From Amanita rubescens (taxonomy: Eukaryota > Basidiomycota > Agaricomycetes > Agaricales > Amanitaceae), in assembly GCA_015039365.1 (NCBI GenBank), contig WION01000013.1:496001-560000 (forward strand): DNA of 64,000 nucleotides, written 5' to 3'. The notes below the pieces were generated by a model that was given only the letters and a program-made list of their open reading frames with translations, was not told where the DNA came from and searched no databases. This document shows positions 10,261-21,628 of this stretch, one piece after another (within the stretch, counting starts at the first letter, position 1; each line of letters begins with the position of its first letter). The translations under genes were made by a program, and so were the position numbers.

Positions 10261-10282
10261 CGTTCCATAAACAAAGCCTGAG

Positions 10283-10731
10283 ATGTACTCAATCATCGGA
10301 GAAGAGCGGGGATTTACCCAGAGTAGGCGGAATAGCATCATCATCTATCCTACAACCCGCGCGGGGGGTGTAGAAACATTTCGTAGCGGGGAGTCCAGGA
10401 TGCCGGGTGAGGGAGACGATGATTCTGAGGAAAAGAAGAAGATTAATGATTCTGCTCTGCACTATAACCTCCTGGTGCGTTCCAATCTACTATTACGAAC
10501 CGCATCTCACTTTTGTTTGGCTAGTTTACGGTATACACCCTTACAGGCTTCGTCATACTATTCCTAGCCTGGTTCAATGTATTCACCCTCGCGGACGTTG
10601 TCAGGACGGGTGAGTCGGGGTTCGATGATGCGCTGGGGTTAGAACTCGGCATCTATAGCCTCAGCACTTCAGGCAATACAGGGAGAGCCCAGGACTGTGG
10701 GACCCGCCACGTAGTATCTGGCATCGCATAA
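10283..10731 (+). CDS. Possible membrane protein, 3' exons (5' limit unsure)
   Basis: A frame from ATG 10283 (MYSIIGEERGFTQSRRNS) runs to YNLL at about 10471 and can be spliced over an intron (GTGCGTTCC...TTTGGCTAG, about 10472-10523) to FTVYTLTGFVILFLAWFNVF, then TLADVVRTGESGFDDALG and a stop at 10729-10731. The second exon carries one clear hydrophobic segment of about 20 residues. The Glu/Lys-rich loop before the intron (GEGDDDSEEKKK) would be soluble. The first ATG may be internal, with more exons upstream in 9640-10260. Family not recognised. It converges with the SR gene, which ends at 11072. Confidence 0.35.
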
Positions 10732-11071
10732 GCCTCCAACACTTCTTTTCATCTACTTCATCATCACTCCCTCCGCCAGCTTTTCAAAGTATCTCTCCCA
10801 GTTATGACTTGCCGTATGGAGAAAATGTTGTTGCGAACTGCCGTGGCCTGACAGAAGTTAAGAGCCATATATAGCACATCTGAAACGCGCATTAAGCATA
10901 AAAAACATATATCGCTATTATCAGTGTTCTGCATATACTTCTAACTACAGACAAGACGAAACTACTAGCATCGTGCACAACAAACACACAACGCATATTT
11001 TTGGGAACCATGAAACACAACGACTCAGGACCTGCAAACAGATGCTGTCAGAACGGTAAGGGTATGGAAAC

Positions 11072-12102
11072 TCAGTGATCATAAGGAGGCGTCTGCGCAC
11101 GATCCCTCTCTCTTTCCCTATCTCTGTCCCTGTCCTGCTCCTTCTTGATGTCCTTGATATCCTCCGGAGGGGGCGTCCTTGCCCTATCGTCCCGCCTACG
11201 TTCGGGAGTGGGGCTCCTCCTCCTCTCCGGAGTCCTGCTTCTCCTACGCCTATCGCGGTCGCGGTCTCGGTCTCGGTCACGATCACGGTCGCGGTTGTCA
11301 CGATTGTCACGGTTATCGCGGTTGTCACGATCACGGTCGCGGTCGCGATCCCTATCGTCGCGGTCGTCCCTGTCTCTGCGGCGGGGCGGACTACGTGAGC
11401 GGTCGCGGTTGCGGTGCGGGGGCGAGCGTCGATCATAGCGCCAAACCGATGACGGAGGATTTTTAGCCCACTAGTATTCACGTTATTAGCACAAGGAATA
11501 CACAACGCGAAATCACACCATACCTGGATGCTCAGGCGAGACCCTTCAAAGTATCTACCATGCCTACAACCACGTGTTTTTTTAAATTTAGAACATGACG
11601 TGGGCAAGAAAAAACGTGCTTACATCTCATAGTAGGCTTCTTCAGCGTCACGGCTGTTGCGGAATTCCACAAATGCATAGCTACACGAGGGAAGTTGCGA
11701 GTATTTGTTGAGCGTTTGTGTTTTCTCTCGAGATGTGTGAAATCGAATAGGGGACTAGCGGCATCGACGACGAGTTATCGCGAGCGAAGAGAGAAGAAGT
11801 GGCGAAGCGGCTCGCGTGTCGCGTAGCTTCACGTTTAAGACGTTGACTCGATCCGAGGTCCGACTGGGGGGGAAGAGAAACGAGGATTAAGGGAGGGGAT
11901 ACTTACGGGTTGGTGCTTGCGTGGGGGTTGCGCGGGGCGGGGACGTCACAGCGGACCAGTGCGCCGAAACTGGGCCGTGCGAGAGTCAACACGTCATGCA
12001 TTGAGGTGCAGCCAGGAGGTACGCTCACCGTTCGAATTCGAAAGCCAAATCGCGGGCCCTTGTTGAAGGGTGGAAACCACTGACGAAGAGAATGCGCGGC
12101 AT
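11072..12102 (-). CDS. SR-type RNA-binding splicing factor (one RRM plus RS/RD tail)
   Basis: Five exons on the minus strand: 12102-12029, 11969-11907, 11680-11624, 11563-11524, 11470-11072; 210 residues. The start MPRILFVSGFHPSTRARDLA contains RNP2 (ILFVSGF). The RRM continues through EFERFGALVRCDVPAPR and the RNP1 block YAFVEFRNSRDAEEAYYEMH, ending ..GSRLSIQWAK. The tail begins NPPSSVWRYDRRSPPHRNRD and is dominated by RS, RD and DN dipeptides, ending QTPPYDH. This is the architecture of SR proteins, which bind exonic enhancers and recruit U1/U2AF in the nucleus; the RS tail is normally phosphorylated (known of the family). All intron phases fit. It is divergent from the PPR-like gene, with 143 bp between the start codons. 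Confidence 0.88.
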
Positions 12103-12245
12103 GGAAGTTGGGGATAAAGAGGGTCCAAGTCAACAAGTTCAAGTAAAAAACCTTGTTTGTAGATGTTTGTAATGTGGCAGCTTTTTCTCCGTTGCAACGT
12201 GGACGCGACAGATCTTGCCCAAGGTTTTCTAGATGCCATTATCGT
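12103..12245. promoter_or_regulatory. Short divergent intergenic region, SR factor / mitochondrial PPR gene
   Basis: Only 143 bp separate the two start codons (12102 minus, 12246 plus), so both 5' UTRs and core promoters must lie here or overlap. No clear TATA box is visible. The arrangement suggests a bidirectional promoter. Confidence 0.6.
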
Positions 12246-14432
12246 ATGTTCAAAACTGTCTTTCATTTGAAGACATTCGGTGTCCGGTCTTTTCATGCTA
12301 CGTCATTTCGACTTTCTGGTATTCTCACTAGATCGAAGATTTCCAGGATTCTCTCCATTCTCAGCAAGGAAACGCACGAGCCCCTCTGGCATTATATAAA
12401 CGAAACTCGTCTTCCTGGTACCCAGAAAGAGAGGGTCCCATATCATGAATACCTGCAATGGAAAACGGTGACACGTCAAATCGACATCGAGGAGGCTTTG
12501 AAGACGCTCGAGACTATCCAAATCAAGACGCGTCCACCTTGGCTCGTCTTTCACATCGTCCTCTACAAAGTCCGATCCTCCGTCCATGCGAGTGGTCGTA
12601 TGATAGACTTTGTCTATTCCCAATTGGACTCGTTGCCTCTTGACCACCGAGGGCCGCTTCTCATATTTGCAGTTCTCCATCTGTCCAGGTTCAACCTACT
12701 TCAACCTCTGAATCGAATCGTCGAGACGTTCCTCACCACTGAGCTTTCTCACGACCCGTTGCAGTTCAACCTACTTTTGCAAACGCTCTCACTCAACCCG
12801 GTTCGATCAACCGAATCTGCTGGTCTCGTCGTGCAGATTTTGAAAGCTATGGACGGCCGCCAACTCAAGCTTCGCTCAGAAACTTACCAAGCCCTACTCA
12901 ACGACCGGTTCGTTACTGTACAGTTGACGAGATACCTTCGTTCTCGCATGGCACACGAAGGGGTCGTACCCAGCGTCGAGCAACTAGAATCTTACCTCCG
13001 CGTGTTCGCCAAAGGCGGTGCGATCCACGAGGTGCAATCTTATTTCGACGCCATTCGGAAACGCGATATGGATTACAGGAATCGGGACCGACTCTCCAAC
13101 ATCGCACTGTCTGCATTCAAAGACCGAGCGTCTGCGTTTGAATTCCTAGACAGCCTTTTGCTCCCCGGACAAGAACGTATGGATCTACCTGCACCCTATC
13201 TACTCCCTCTCAACAAGAAAAAGCTGGATTCGTACAGCTATACTGTCTCATTGACCGTCGCAGCTCGCGATATGTCGATCGAAGCGCCTCAGTTGGTCCA
13301 CATGCTCCGACGGATGGACAACATCGGTGGATCCGTTCGTATCACGCTAGCCGCTTACACTACCGTCATCCGCGGTCTACTTTATCGCAAAGCGTTCGAA
13401 ATGGCTGACAGACTTTGGGCGGAAGTCATAAAAGTGAAATACCTTCTTGACAAGCCAGCGTTGGTAGTTGGATTGGAAACCCTGACGTATGGTAAAAAGC
13501 CGCACAAGGCTTTCGAGTTGCTGGAAGCACATGGGTACAAGGAACCTAGGTTGGCGTTTTCCGTACCCACTCGTCCTCGTTTGGTGGATATTCGAGTGTT
13601 GAATTCGTTTATGAACGCGTTGAACGAGAGCAAGAGGCCAGATGTTGTGTTTAGGCTATGGAATTATATGGAGGGTCTTTACGGCGTTTATCCAACGTCC
13701 GAAACGCTTTCGATCGTTCTCGAGGCGACTAGGGTTGCTTGTCAATTGGACAATACGTTCCATGGAGCCTTATCGTACCTCTCCCTTCGCAACCCGTTCC
13801 GCAAACTGGTTTCGCAGCCGACGGTTCGAGACGAGATGGTGGATTCGATTACGTCTGTAGTCGGAGACAAAAAGAAGATGGTTCAGTACGTGTCTGGGAT
13901 ATGGAACGATACGCACCCATTCGAGTCTGCGCGTACGGTGTTTCTGCAAGTGGTGTTTGGGAACGCGGGTGAGAAGTTGAAGAACGTGGAACCTCCGGCG
14001 TTTGCATTGCGCCGTTCGATCGATTCGTCTTTGCCTGTCGACGATGTCATCGAGCTCCCGCCAAATTTGCTGAATCGCGAGGGGAAAAGCTGGTTTCCGC
14101 ATATCGTGCCGACCAATGACCATTTTCAAAAATATTTGGTGTTATTGGGGTTGAACGGGCGTGCGGATGAGATTCCGATTACATTGGCGTGGATGAAGGA
14201 GTCTGGGGTGAAGCCTGGTCGAGGGACGTTGGCTGTTGCGATGGTGTTTTGGGGAGAAGTGAGTCGGCATGCGCCGTTGGTGGAGTCGTTGACGGGAGGG
14301 GAGGCAAAAAGCCAGTTTGCGCGGCTTTGGCAGTGGGTGAAGGAGTGGGTTGGGGAAGAGAGGATGCCAGAGGGGGAAGACGTCAGTCGGTGGTTGCATA
14401 GGGTGAGGAGGATGAGAGAAGGGGAAGAGTGA
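12246..14432 (+). CDS. Mitochondrial PPR-like protein
   Basis: A single uninterrupted exon of 728 residues. ATG 12246 was chosen because it opens MFKTVFHLKTFGVRSFHATS, an Arg/Ser/Phe-rich, acid-free sequence with an FHATS presequence motif typical of fungal mitochondrial import signals; the frame upstream has no ATG. The body is alpha-helical with helix-turn-helix units resembling pentatricopeptide repeats, for example YTTVIRGLLYRKAFEMADRL, RVLNSFMNALNESKRPDVVF and FQKYLVLLGLNGRADEIPIT. PPR proteins bind organellar RNA and act in processing, stability or translation (known of the family). The exact orthologue cannot be named from the sequence alone. It converges with ASF1; the stops are about 45 bp apart. 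Confidence 0.7.
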   Translation: MFKTVFHLKTFGVRSFHATSFRLSGILTRSKISRILSILSKETHEPLWHYINETRLPGTQKERVPYHEYLQWKTVTRQIDIEEALKTLETIQIKTRPPWLVFHIVLYKVRSSVHASGRMIDFVYSQLDSLPLDHRGPLLIFAVLHLSRFNLLQPLNRIVETFLTTELSHDPLQFNLLLQTLSLNPVRSTESAGLVVQILKAMDGRQLKLRSETYQALLNDRFVTVQLTRYLRSRMAHEGVVPSVEQLESYLRVFAKGGAIHEVQSYFDAIRKRDMDYRNRDRLSNIALSAFKDRASAFEFLDSLLLPGQERMDLPAPYLLPLNKKKLDSYSYTVSLTVAARDMSIEAPQLVHMLRRMDNIGGSVRITLAAYTTVIRGLLYRKAFEMADRLWAEVIKVKYLLDKPALVVGLETLTYGKKPHKAFELLEAHGYKEPRLAFSVPTRPRLVDIRVLNSFMNALNESKRPDVVFRLWNYMEGLYGVYPTSETLSIVLEATRVACQLDNTFHGALSYLSLRNPFRKLVSQPTVRDEMVDSITSVVGDKKKMVQYVSGIWNDTHPFESARTVFLQVVFGNAGEKLKNVEPPAFALRRSIDSSLPVDDVIELPPNLLNREGKSWFPHIVPTNDHFQKYLVLLGLNGRADEIPITLAWMKESGVKPGRGTLAVAMVFWGEVSRHAPLVESLTGGEAKSQFARLWQWVKEWVGEERMPEGEDVSRWLHRVRRMREGEE

Positions 14433-14477
14433 TACAAGGGTATATATATTGGACTATAATAATAATACAAGGGTAAT

Positions 14478-15146
14478 TTACGAGTTCATTTCCACGTCTT
14501 CGTCATCGTCGTCTAGGTTGTCTGCAGAGGGGACTGGTGCAGAAGTAGCTGCACCGGCTGTCGCTGCGTCTGTGGATGGTAGTGCGACGTCCCTTGACAC
14601 AGTTAGCGCGCGCGTGATGACTACAAAGAGTAAACACTTACCATTTTATCTGAAATCGAGTGACGCGTGGCTTTGCGTTGATATCTCTAACGAGGCGATC
14701 AAAAATGATTTTTTGGGGAGGGTTTTCTTTCATTTCCTCATTGTCGTATTCGGTGTTTTGGTAGTACCCGACGCGAACAAACTCTTGGTCGCGATAGGAC
14801 GCGGTTAGGATGAGGGCAGCTACTCCCAAGACATCTTCTGTGGGGATCTTGGTTGGGTCTGGTGGCATGCATTCGAATTGGAATGAATTGACACCAACTG
14901 GGACTGGTCCAACGAGGCAGTCGTCTAGTTCCTGATCCAAGTCTACATCTCCTGGACTAGAGACGTAAATAAGCCTCCATTCGATATCATCTGAAAGTGG
15001 ACCAATGCATTCGAAAGTGACACGAAAACGATATGGATCTTGAAAAGGAGCAGGGTTATTTAGGAATTCTACGTTCTAGAGGATATGAGTAAAATTAAAA
15101 AAGAAATAATAAAAAAGAACATAACTCGAATGGTGATGAGGGACAT
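14478..15146 (-). CDS. ASF1: Histone chaperone ASF1
   Basis: Three exons on the minus strand: 15146-15126 (only MSLITIR), 15075-14642, 14592-14478; 189 residues. The core matches ASF1 nearly throughout: NVEFLNNPAPFQDPYRFRVT, FECIGPLSDDIEWRLIYVSS, DLDQELDDCLVGPVPVGVNS, then TEDVLGVAALILTASYRDQE, VGYYQNTEYDNEE and KPRVTRFQIKW. After the Ig-like core comes the usual acidic tail (NLDDDDEDVEMNS). ASF1 binds H3-H4 dimers and hands them to CAF-1 and HIRA during replication-coupled and independent nucleosome assembly (known). The 21-nt first exon uses a GTTATG donor, weaker than consensus but giving a perfect family N-terminus. It is divergent from the RasGEF gene with 62 bp between start codons. Confidence 0.95.
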
Positions 15147-15208
15147 GAGTGACTTGTGTGACCGTGACAGTTGTTGTTAAAAAATCTCTAGTCCAATGGG
15201 TAGTTGGA
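15147..15208. promoter_or_regulatory. Very short (62 bp) divergent intergenic region, ASF1 / RasGEF
   Basis: ASF1 starts at 15146 (minus) and the RasGEF at 15209 (plus), so transcription start sites probably overlap the opposite gene's 5' end. No TATA box is seen. An alternative later start for the RasGEF is the ATG in its second exon at 15539, but the first exon has good coding character and joins in frame. Confidence 0.6.
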
Positions 15209-18200
15209 ATGGACGTGAGTGAACTCATTGCCCGCGTTGTTCTTACACCTTCGCAATCTTCCGATCTTTCAATCGCTCAAGACGGTTCTTTTGTTGAAAC
15301 CTCTTCCGGTCCGGTTGCAAGAGAATTAAAGAGACAATTTGACCATCTCTTGGGTGTCGGCCCGTCCCGAAGATCCCCCTACGCCATCACAGCTTTCGTT
15401 AGCCAACATGGCAGGCAAATGTTTCGCGTTGGGTTAGTTTCAGAGTTTGCCATTGAACTACCTTGACCCTTTCTCAGAAATAGGCATCTTACTGCTCCAG
15501 CTGCAGCTAGCCCTCCACGCGAAAAACGACGTTCACGAATGAGTATGTTTACACCCAATGTCTTCCACAAGCCTCCACTTCCCGACATTCCTCTCCTTTC
15601 CCGCCCCCAGACTGCAATCTCTGCCACTTCCCCACACCGCAAATTACGCAAGACAAGATCTTTTGGTCCAGGCGATCTCCAACAAGACTCTTCTTCTTTT
15701 AGCCCCACCGGTCGCGCACACTCTCACAGCGTCACCTCTGCAGACGTCTCTCGCTTCACCCCTCTAGCAAGCCTCGTTGCTTCATTTCCGTCCTCACACG
15801 ACCCACTATCTTCACCTCACGACGGCCCCGCACTCGGAAACGTTCCTATGACTCCTTCTATACCCCCCATACAACAGGGCTCATTGGTCCAGCCAGCGAG
15901 TGACGTCTTTGCGCAGGTGATGCAATGGAAGTTACCAAACTCCTCCAGGCGACATTCCTACACCAACCCCTCCACCGTTAGCTTTTCGACCAGCGGAAAC
16001 TCTAGTGGAAGCTACGAAAACTCCCTCGCCAGCACAGGCGGTTCTTCAAGTCGCGACCGCGCCTTTGTCCAACACCCGTTTGGCGCCGGCGTCGCTTTTG
16101 ATTCACCCGTCAGAAAAACTCCACGAGTGAAGCGAAACGGCAGTGAAGGGAGCGTCATTCGTCCCGTCAGCCAGGACGTCCCTACCACTCCGGAGGGGGG
16201 GAGTGATCATCTAGAACCCACTTTGAGCATTTCACATTATCCCTCACGTCTTGCCATGCCCCCTTCCAACAAGATGCTGCGAGAAATGCAAAGCTTCGAG
16301 TCCACAATGACAGCCAGACAATTCGACATTATCGAGTCCGAAACGGCCCGGGGTACCCCTACGGCCGATTCCTCTCCTTGGGACAAAATCGACTATCATC
16401 ATCTACTGGACACCTACGACGACAACCCGAACTTGAAAAGACCTCCGTCCGCCGTATGGCTCAAACCGGGGACGACAACCGTCGTCTTGAACGGTGGCGG
16501 TGGTCCGTCACTTCCAGAAACGCCAGAGATCGATAACACGCCACTGGTGGACACGGCTCCTTCCACTCCAGTCGTAGCACCCTTGACCGTGTCCCTGACG
16601 AACGACGACAACGACGACGACGACCAAGTTATACCCGTCAACGAGGCGCTGCGCGCTTTCATTTCCCATGATGATGAGCATATACCCCAAGAAGATAACG
16701 AGGCCGCGGCTGGTCCTAGTTCACGTTATACGAGCACCCCAGATGTGTTTGATGTTTTGCAGACTTTTACCGGGCTTCCGTTGCTTGATCGGTTGCCTAC
16801 TGGCAAGAGATCGACGGATGGGTCCACAGAAGGAGGAGGAGTGGTGGTGCCCTTGGAAGACATTCCTAACAACAACGACAACGAAGACGACGATGATGAC
16901 GATTTGATGGTAGAGACGACTGTGATACGAATGTCTTTAACGACAAAGGAAGAGTCTGCGGCTCCAAGGGACGATCCTCGGTTCGTTATTTGGGGATGGG
17001 TGAACGATGTTGTTCCCAAGAAAGAGACAGAGGAGGGGGTGAAGAAGGAGAAGGAAAAGAAGAAGACGAGGAGGAGTTGGAGGGGTAGTTTGCTTAGCGG
17101 GAGTGAAGGGGACAGTCCTTCCGATCACGAGGGGTCTAGGAAGAGCCTTCCTTCGCTCGGTTCGAGGAGGCGGAGTAGGAAGGATAAGATCAAGGCAAAG
17201 CAAAGTGCGACGAACGAGTTTGGTGTCATCGAGGATCATCCTCCTCTCAACCAACATATTCAGGACGAGCATCACGCCGGCGACGATCCATCTTTGTTGG
17301 TCCCGACATCCGAGGGAAAGAAAAAGGTGCTCATCGCGGCCACGATCGAGCGCTGGGTCGCGCAGTTGACGAGTGAAATTGACTATGACGAATTGTTGGT
17401 CTTTTTCCTGACTTATCGCACCTACGTCAGCGCCACGGATCTCTGTCGCGTCTTGTTTGGACGGTTTTATTGGGCTTTAAGAGGAGGAGACGACGACGAC
17501 GGCTTGGATGGCGGGGAGCGGACCACAAACTCCAAGGTGTGCGATGACCGCGTGAGGCGTATCGTGAGGGTCCGGACGTTTGTCGCCATTCGGTATTGGC
17601 TGATTCAGTTTTGGCATGTCGATTTTGTGCCAAATCGTGAGCTGAGGTTGTTGATGGCGGATTATCTCAATCAGCTCAATAGGGATCCGTTGTTGAAGAA
17701 ACATGTCGATGGTTTGGTGCGTGTTTTACGACCTCCCTCCCCCTCCTCCAAGTGCTTACCCGGGAAACTTTTAGGGAATCGTCAAGAGGCTTATTAGAGC
17801 TGCCAAGGAACGTAGACGCGCTATGCTTACAAAAACCGCGCAGGCCGAGGATATGCCGTCGTATACCTTTGGAGAAGAGTCGGATGTCGATTTGGATTTT
17901 TTGCATGAAGAGCAAGGTGCACGGACTAGTGAAATGCTCGGTTCTACAGGCGCTATATCTTCGGGATTGGTGATGGGGTCTCCGAACGTCGCCGCGCCAG
18001 GACCGGGACCTTTGAAGAGTGCAACGCATCAGAGGCGATCTATCCACGCAAATAGTCAGCTTCCCGAGGGTGCGATTTCTCGCGTCGTCCGGACGACGTT
18101 TGGTCGACTAAAGCGTGCGCTCAACTCGCGGGCTTTGTCTGCATCCGGTATCGCACCTCCTTCTGAGAACGTTGGACATCCTGCTGCTGCGAACGAGGTT

Positions 18201-20609
18201 TCGGCGTTTGAGGTGGACACGTCGGGTGATCGGTCTTCGGCGAGTATTCGTCGCGGGATAGAAGGTCACGCGCCTGCGGGCCTGCCGATGGCGAGGAGCG
18301 CATTGTCGACGGCCCTCCCGAACGTATTGCCGCCCACTTTACCTCCCTTGTCTCTGCCTTCATTGTCCATGACTATGCCTGGCTCGGAACCGGTACAGAT
18401 TGAGCAAGATCGAGTCTCACTCGAAGAGCCGCAGAGAGATGACAGCCCCAGCGCGGACGCTGCTTCGGATGCCTCTGCAAGCTCTGATGTCAATGCTGCC
18501 GCCGAGGCGATGGGAAGCGACGTCTCTAGCGATGTGGAGAACTCCAAAGCAGAAAACGATAGTGAGCCGGTTGACAGTGGCGTGGAAATTGGCACGATGG
18601 CGGATGTGGAAGACGATTCTGATAGCGTTGCAGACACGGAAGCGGAACGGGCTGAATCGATACGTTCTTCGTCTACCAACTCTTTCGGTGTGCCCTTGAG
18701 CACGTCGCGGGGACCTGCGCCCTTGTTTGCCAGTGCACAACCTCCGTGGCCGTTTGACGTTGTATCCATTGACGATCTCGAGTTGTCCGACACGTCATCT
18801 GAAAAAGAAGTTCCTCCACCTCCAGGGCTTCGCAAAGCTTTGCGAAAGTTGCCAAAGAAGTCTTTATTTTGGCCTCGGGAGAGCGTATCTTCCATGGGCA
18901 TCATTTCCCATGCGTCCTTGGCTTCAGGTCCGTCTAGTTCGGGTATGTCATCTCCGACGGGGGCCGGATTGGGTGGAAAGATCGAGCCGTGGCAGTTGCA
19001 GGACTTGCTCAAGTCACTTCGGGCTGACGAAGAAGAGGAACAACAAGGCGGCGTTGATGCCGCGCTGAAGAGACTGGAAGGTTTTATCGACCCGCAGAAA
19101 CAGGAAGAGAAGATCAAGAATGTAAATGAGTGGATTACGACTATTCAGAAGAGGATGGAGACGGGTGATTATAATGATGACGTGGACGATCCGCGATATT
19201 CGTATCCAGGTTACGAGGAGGAACTGATCGAGTTTGACGAAGTCGACAAGGTTTCTTCTCATAGACGGTCTATTATGAGCCTAGACGAGACCTCAACGTC
19301 ACCAAGTGTGGACCCTGTCCTTGGTCCCACTGCTGCCAACACCCCAATATTGTCCTATGCCCCATTTCTGGCTACTTTGCGCTCGCCTCGTGTGCCTGAT
19401 GCGAAACCTGTTCGCGAAGAGGTCGTGCCGTATGATATTTTACAGAGCAGAATGTCGATGTCTCCTCCTATAGCGCCGAATTTCAGCGTTCCGTTACCTC
19501 GTCTACACCAATCTTTCATCGTATCTTATCGAGCTGAAACTTTGGCTCAGCATTTCGCCATGATCGACGGCGAGCTCTTCACCTGTCTCCGATTCGAAGA
19601 GTTGGTGTCTACCGAATGGATGACGTGTCAAGAGGTGAACGTTTTGGATTGGAATCAATATTTGCGAGATCGGGCGCGATGGAAAACCGAGGAGCGGTTC
19701 CCTGAGAAGACGAGCACGCTGGCTGTCGTAAGGGCCAGGTTTAACCTAATGACCAATTTCGTGATCTCGGAGGTGATTTTGACGCCGCCTAGTGCTAGAG
19801 TGTTGGTGTTCAAGAAGTTTTTGACGATTGCCCTTGTGAGTTTTCCTTCATTTAGACGTCTGTTAGCTTCTGATTTGTCTCAGAAATCCTGCAACATGAA
19901 CAATTTCCATGCGATGGCTGCTATAGTGACAGGTCTCAGTCATGAATTGGTGTACAAGTCCCTTGGGCGATACTGGAGCCGCATCAGCCGTCGAGAGCAT
20001 CGCATGTTCACCAATTTCCAGCAGTTTATCGGCAACGTGGATGACTTTAAGTTTATGCGGAACGCGGTTGATAGTATTGTTCAAGCCAAGCCTCTGGAGG
20101 ACTCGTCTCATCCACCCTCGGTCGTAAGCGGAGGCACCGAAAGCAAGCACAAGAGCGAGCAAAGATCTGTGACACCCCCTGCATGCATACCTTTCATTGG
20201 TACATTGACTTTTTTCTTTCTGTTGTGAATGTCCCACGTCTTACTTTTTACCCCAGGTGCCTACTTGTCGCAACTGCATCGACTTGCTCGACTTCCTGAC
20301 CTAATCGATCCCACCGCACCACATCTTGCTATGGAAATCGACCCCAATACGGGCACATGCTGTCCGCCCAGATACCCAGACGTTTTTTCTGCACTCGCAC
20401 CACTGCCATCGTTTATACAACTGGAGCCCTTGATTAACGTCCACAAGCAAAGGCAGGCAGCTGTTGTTATTAAATCACTCATTGCTGGTCAACAGCTTGC
20501 GCGTCGTGTTCACTTTGACATTGACAAGAAACTGTTTCATAAATGCTTGCGTCTTCGTGCATCGGATATCAGTGTTCTGCAGCGCGTGTTGGATCAGTAT
20601 CCCGATTAA
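15209..20609 (+). CDS. Ras guanine-nucleotide exchange factor (Cdc25/Lte1-like), 1730 residues
   Basis: Five exons: 15209-15432, 15478-17716, 17775-19835, 19884-20199, 20257-20609; all phases fit. The N-terminal 680 residues are low-complexity, Ser/Pro-rich with acidic runs. The RasGEF_N (REM) domain is near residues 685-820 (VLIAATIERWVAQLTSEIDY, LLVFFLTYRTYVSATDL, TFVAIRYWLIQFWHVDF). A long acidic linker follows. The catalytic RasGEF domain runs from about residue 1395 (ETLAQHFAMIDGELFTCLRF, WNQYLRDRARW, NFHAMAAIVTGLSHELVYKS, YWSRISRREHRMF) to the end (AYLSQLHRLARLPDLIDPTA, LEPLINVHKQRQAAVVIKSL). Such proteins load GTP on Ras-family GTPases at membranes or spindle-pole structures. The large size and split REM/GEF layout resemble Lte1/Bud5-type GEFs; the precise orthologue is uncertain. 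Confidence 0.85.
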
Positions 20610-20802
20610 TTTGTGGCTACCCTTCTTGCTTCCCATTATCATGTCACTCTAGAGTTGTTGCAAATATCATGTACATGAACATCGTGTTTAAGTAGATTTT
20701 CCTGGGTTTCAAGCGTCGGAAATGATATAAATTTGAAGTTTTAAAAAGTGTGACTACGGGACGACTCGGCGTGTGACCACCAACTACTCGCTCTCTTTTT
20801 CG

Positions 20803-21628
20803 ATGTTACACTTTCCAGGCTGGCGTCATCTCCCTAGGCCTCTTCAACTGGCAATCTACTGGTCGCCATTGGCCATCACACTCTCTCAGATGATATCAAT
20901 AAATCACATAAAGGGCAGAAGTATGCAGGTGCCATGTTTGCTTATATGACTTATAGTTTTACCGACGTTCACATTTCTTAGCCTACGCTTAATCCAGACT
21001 CGTCCCCTTGGAAGGACATCGCCGTATTCGACCGGCTATCGGTGTATATTGGTCGCCCCTGCCAACGCGGAGATATCGTGGTTGTAAAGTGCGCGTTCAG
21101 TTTACTACCCCCGGGGATAGATCTTCATTCCTCGATGTCAGGTCACCCTCTGATCCAAAGAGAATGCTGGTCAAAAGAATAATAGCGCTGCAGGGGGATG
21201 TAGTGAAAACCCGTCCTCCATGTCAAGAATCAGAGGTATCAATTCCACAAGGTCACATCTGGATTGAAGGTCGGTGTGCCCCCCCCAACTTTGGTAGTGT
21301 GGACAGGCACTGAAAATACCTCAAGGCGACGAACCATTCCATACGGAAGATAGCAACTTATTTGGACCGGTACGTAACATTGGTAGTGGCCTATAACGAC
21401 GGACTTGCTAATGGATCCGATTAGGTTCCTCTGGGACTTGTAGATGCAAAACTTGCGTTCCTGATCTGGCCTATTGTTCGATTTGGACGTTTGGACCAGT
21501 CAATACCGGAGGACCGAACGACACCTGCGTACCGTCTTGCGATGGACCGAATTCAGAGAGGACAAATTCGCCATTCAAGAGTTACACCACTTGGACGAAT
21601 TGAATCTGTGTCTACCTTGTCCAAGTAG
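20803..21628 (+). CDS. IMP2: Mitochondrial inner membrane protease subunit 2 (S26 signal peptidase family)
   Basis: Five exons: 20803-20928, 20982-21088, 21142-21269, 21326-21369, 21425-21628; 202 residues. An N-terminal hydrophobic segment (LQLAIYWSPLAITLSQMI) is followed by GRSMQPTLNP, with catalytic Ser40, and by KRMLVKRIIALQGD, with catalytic Lys89 of the Ser-Lys dyad. Further family blocks are RGDIVVVKSPSDP, GHIWIEGDEPFHTEDSNLFG and GLVDAKLAFLIWP. The NSN-like EDSN and the long P..D..H.EDS loop favour IMP2 over IMP1. The IMP complex removes sorting signals from intermembrane-space proteins such as cytochrome c1 (known). All introns are 44-56 nt with GT-AG ends. Confidence 0.92.

Noticed and set aside
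11075..11438. Plus-strand ORFs rich in Arg/Ser or Val/Thr in the SR gene
   Set aside because: They are antisense or out-of-frame reads of the RD/RS repeat; the minus-strand gene has a full RRM and correct splicing.
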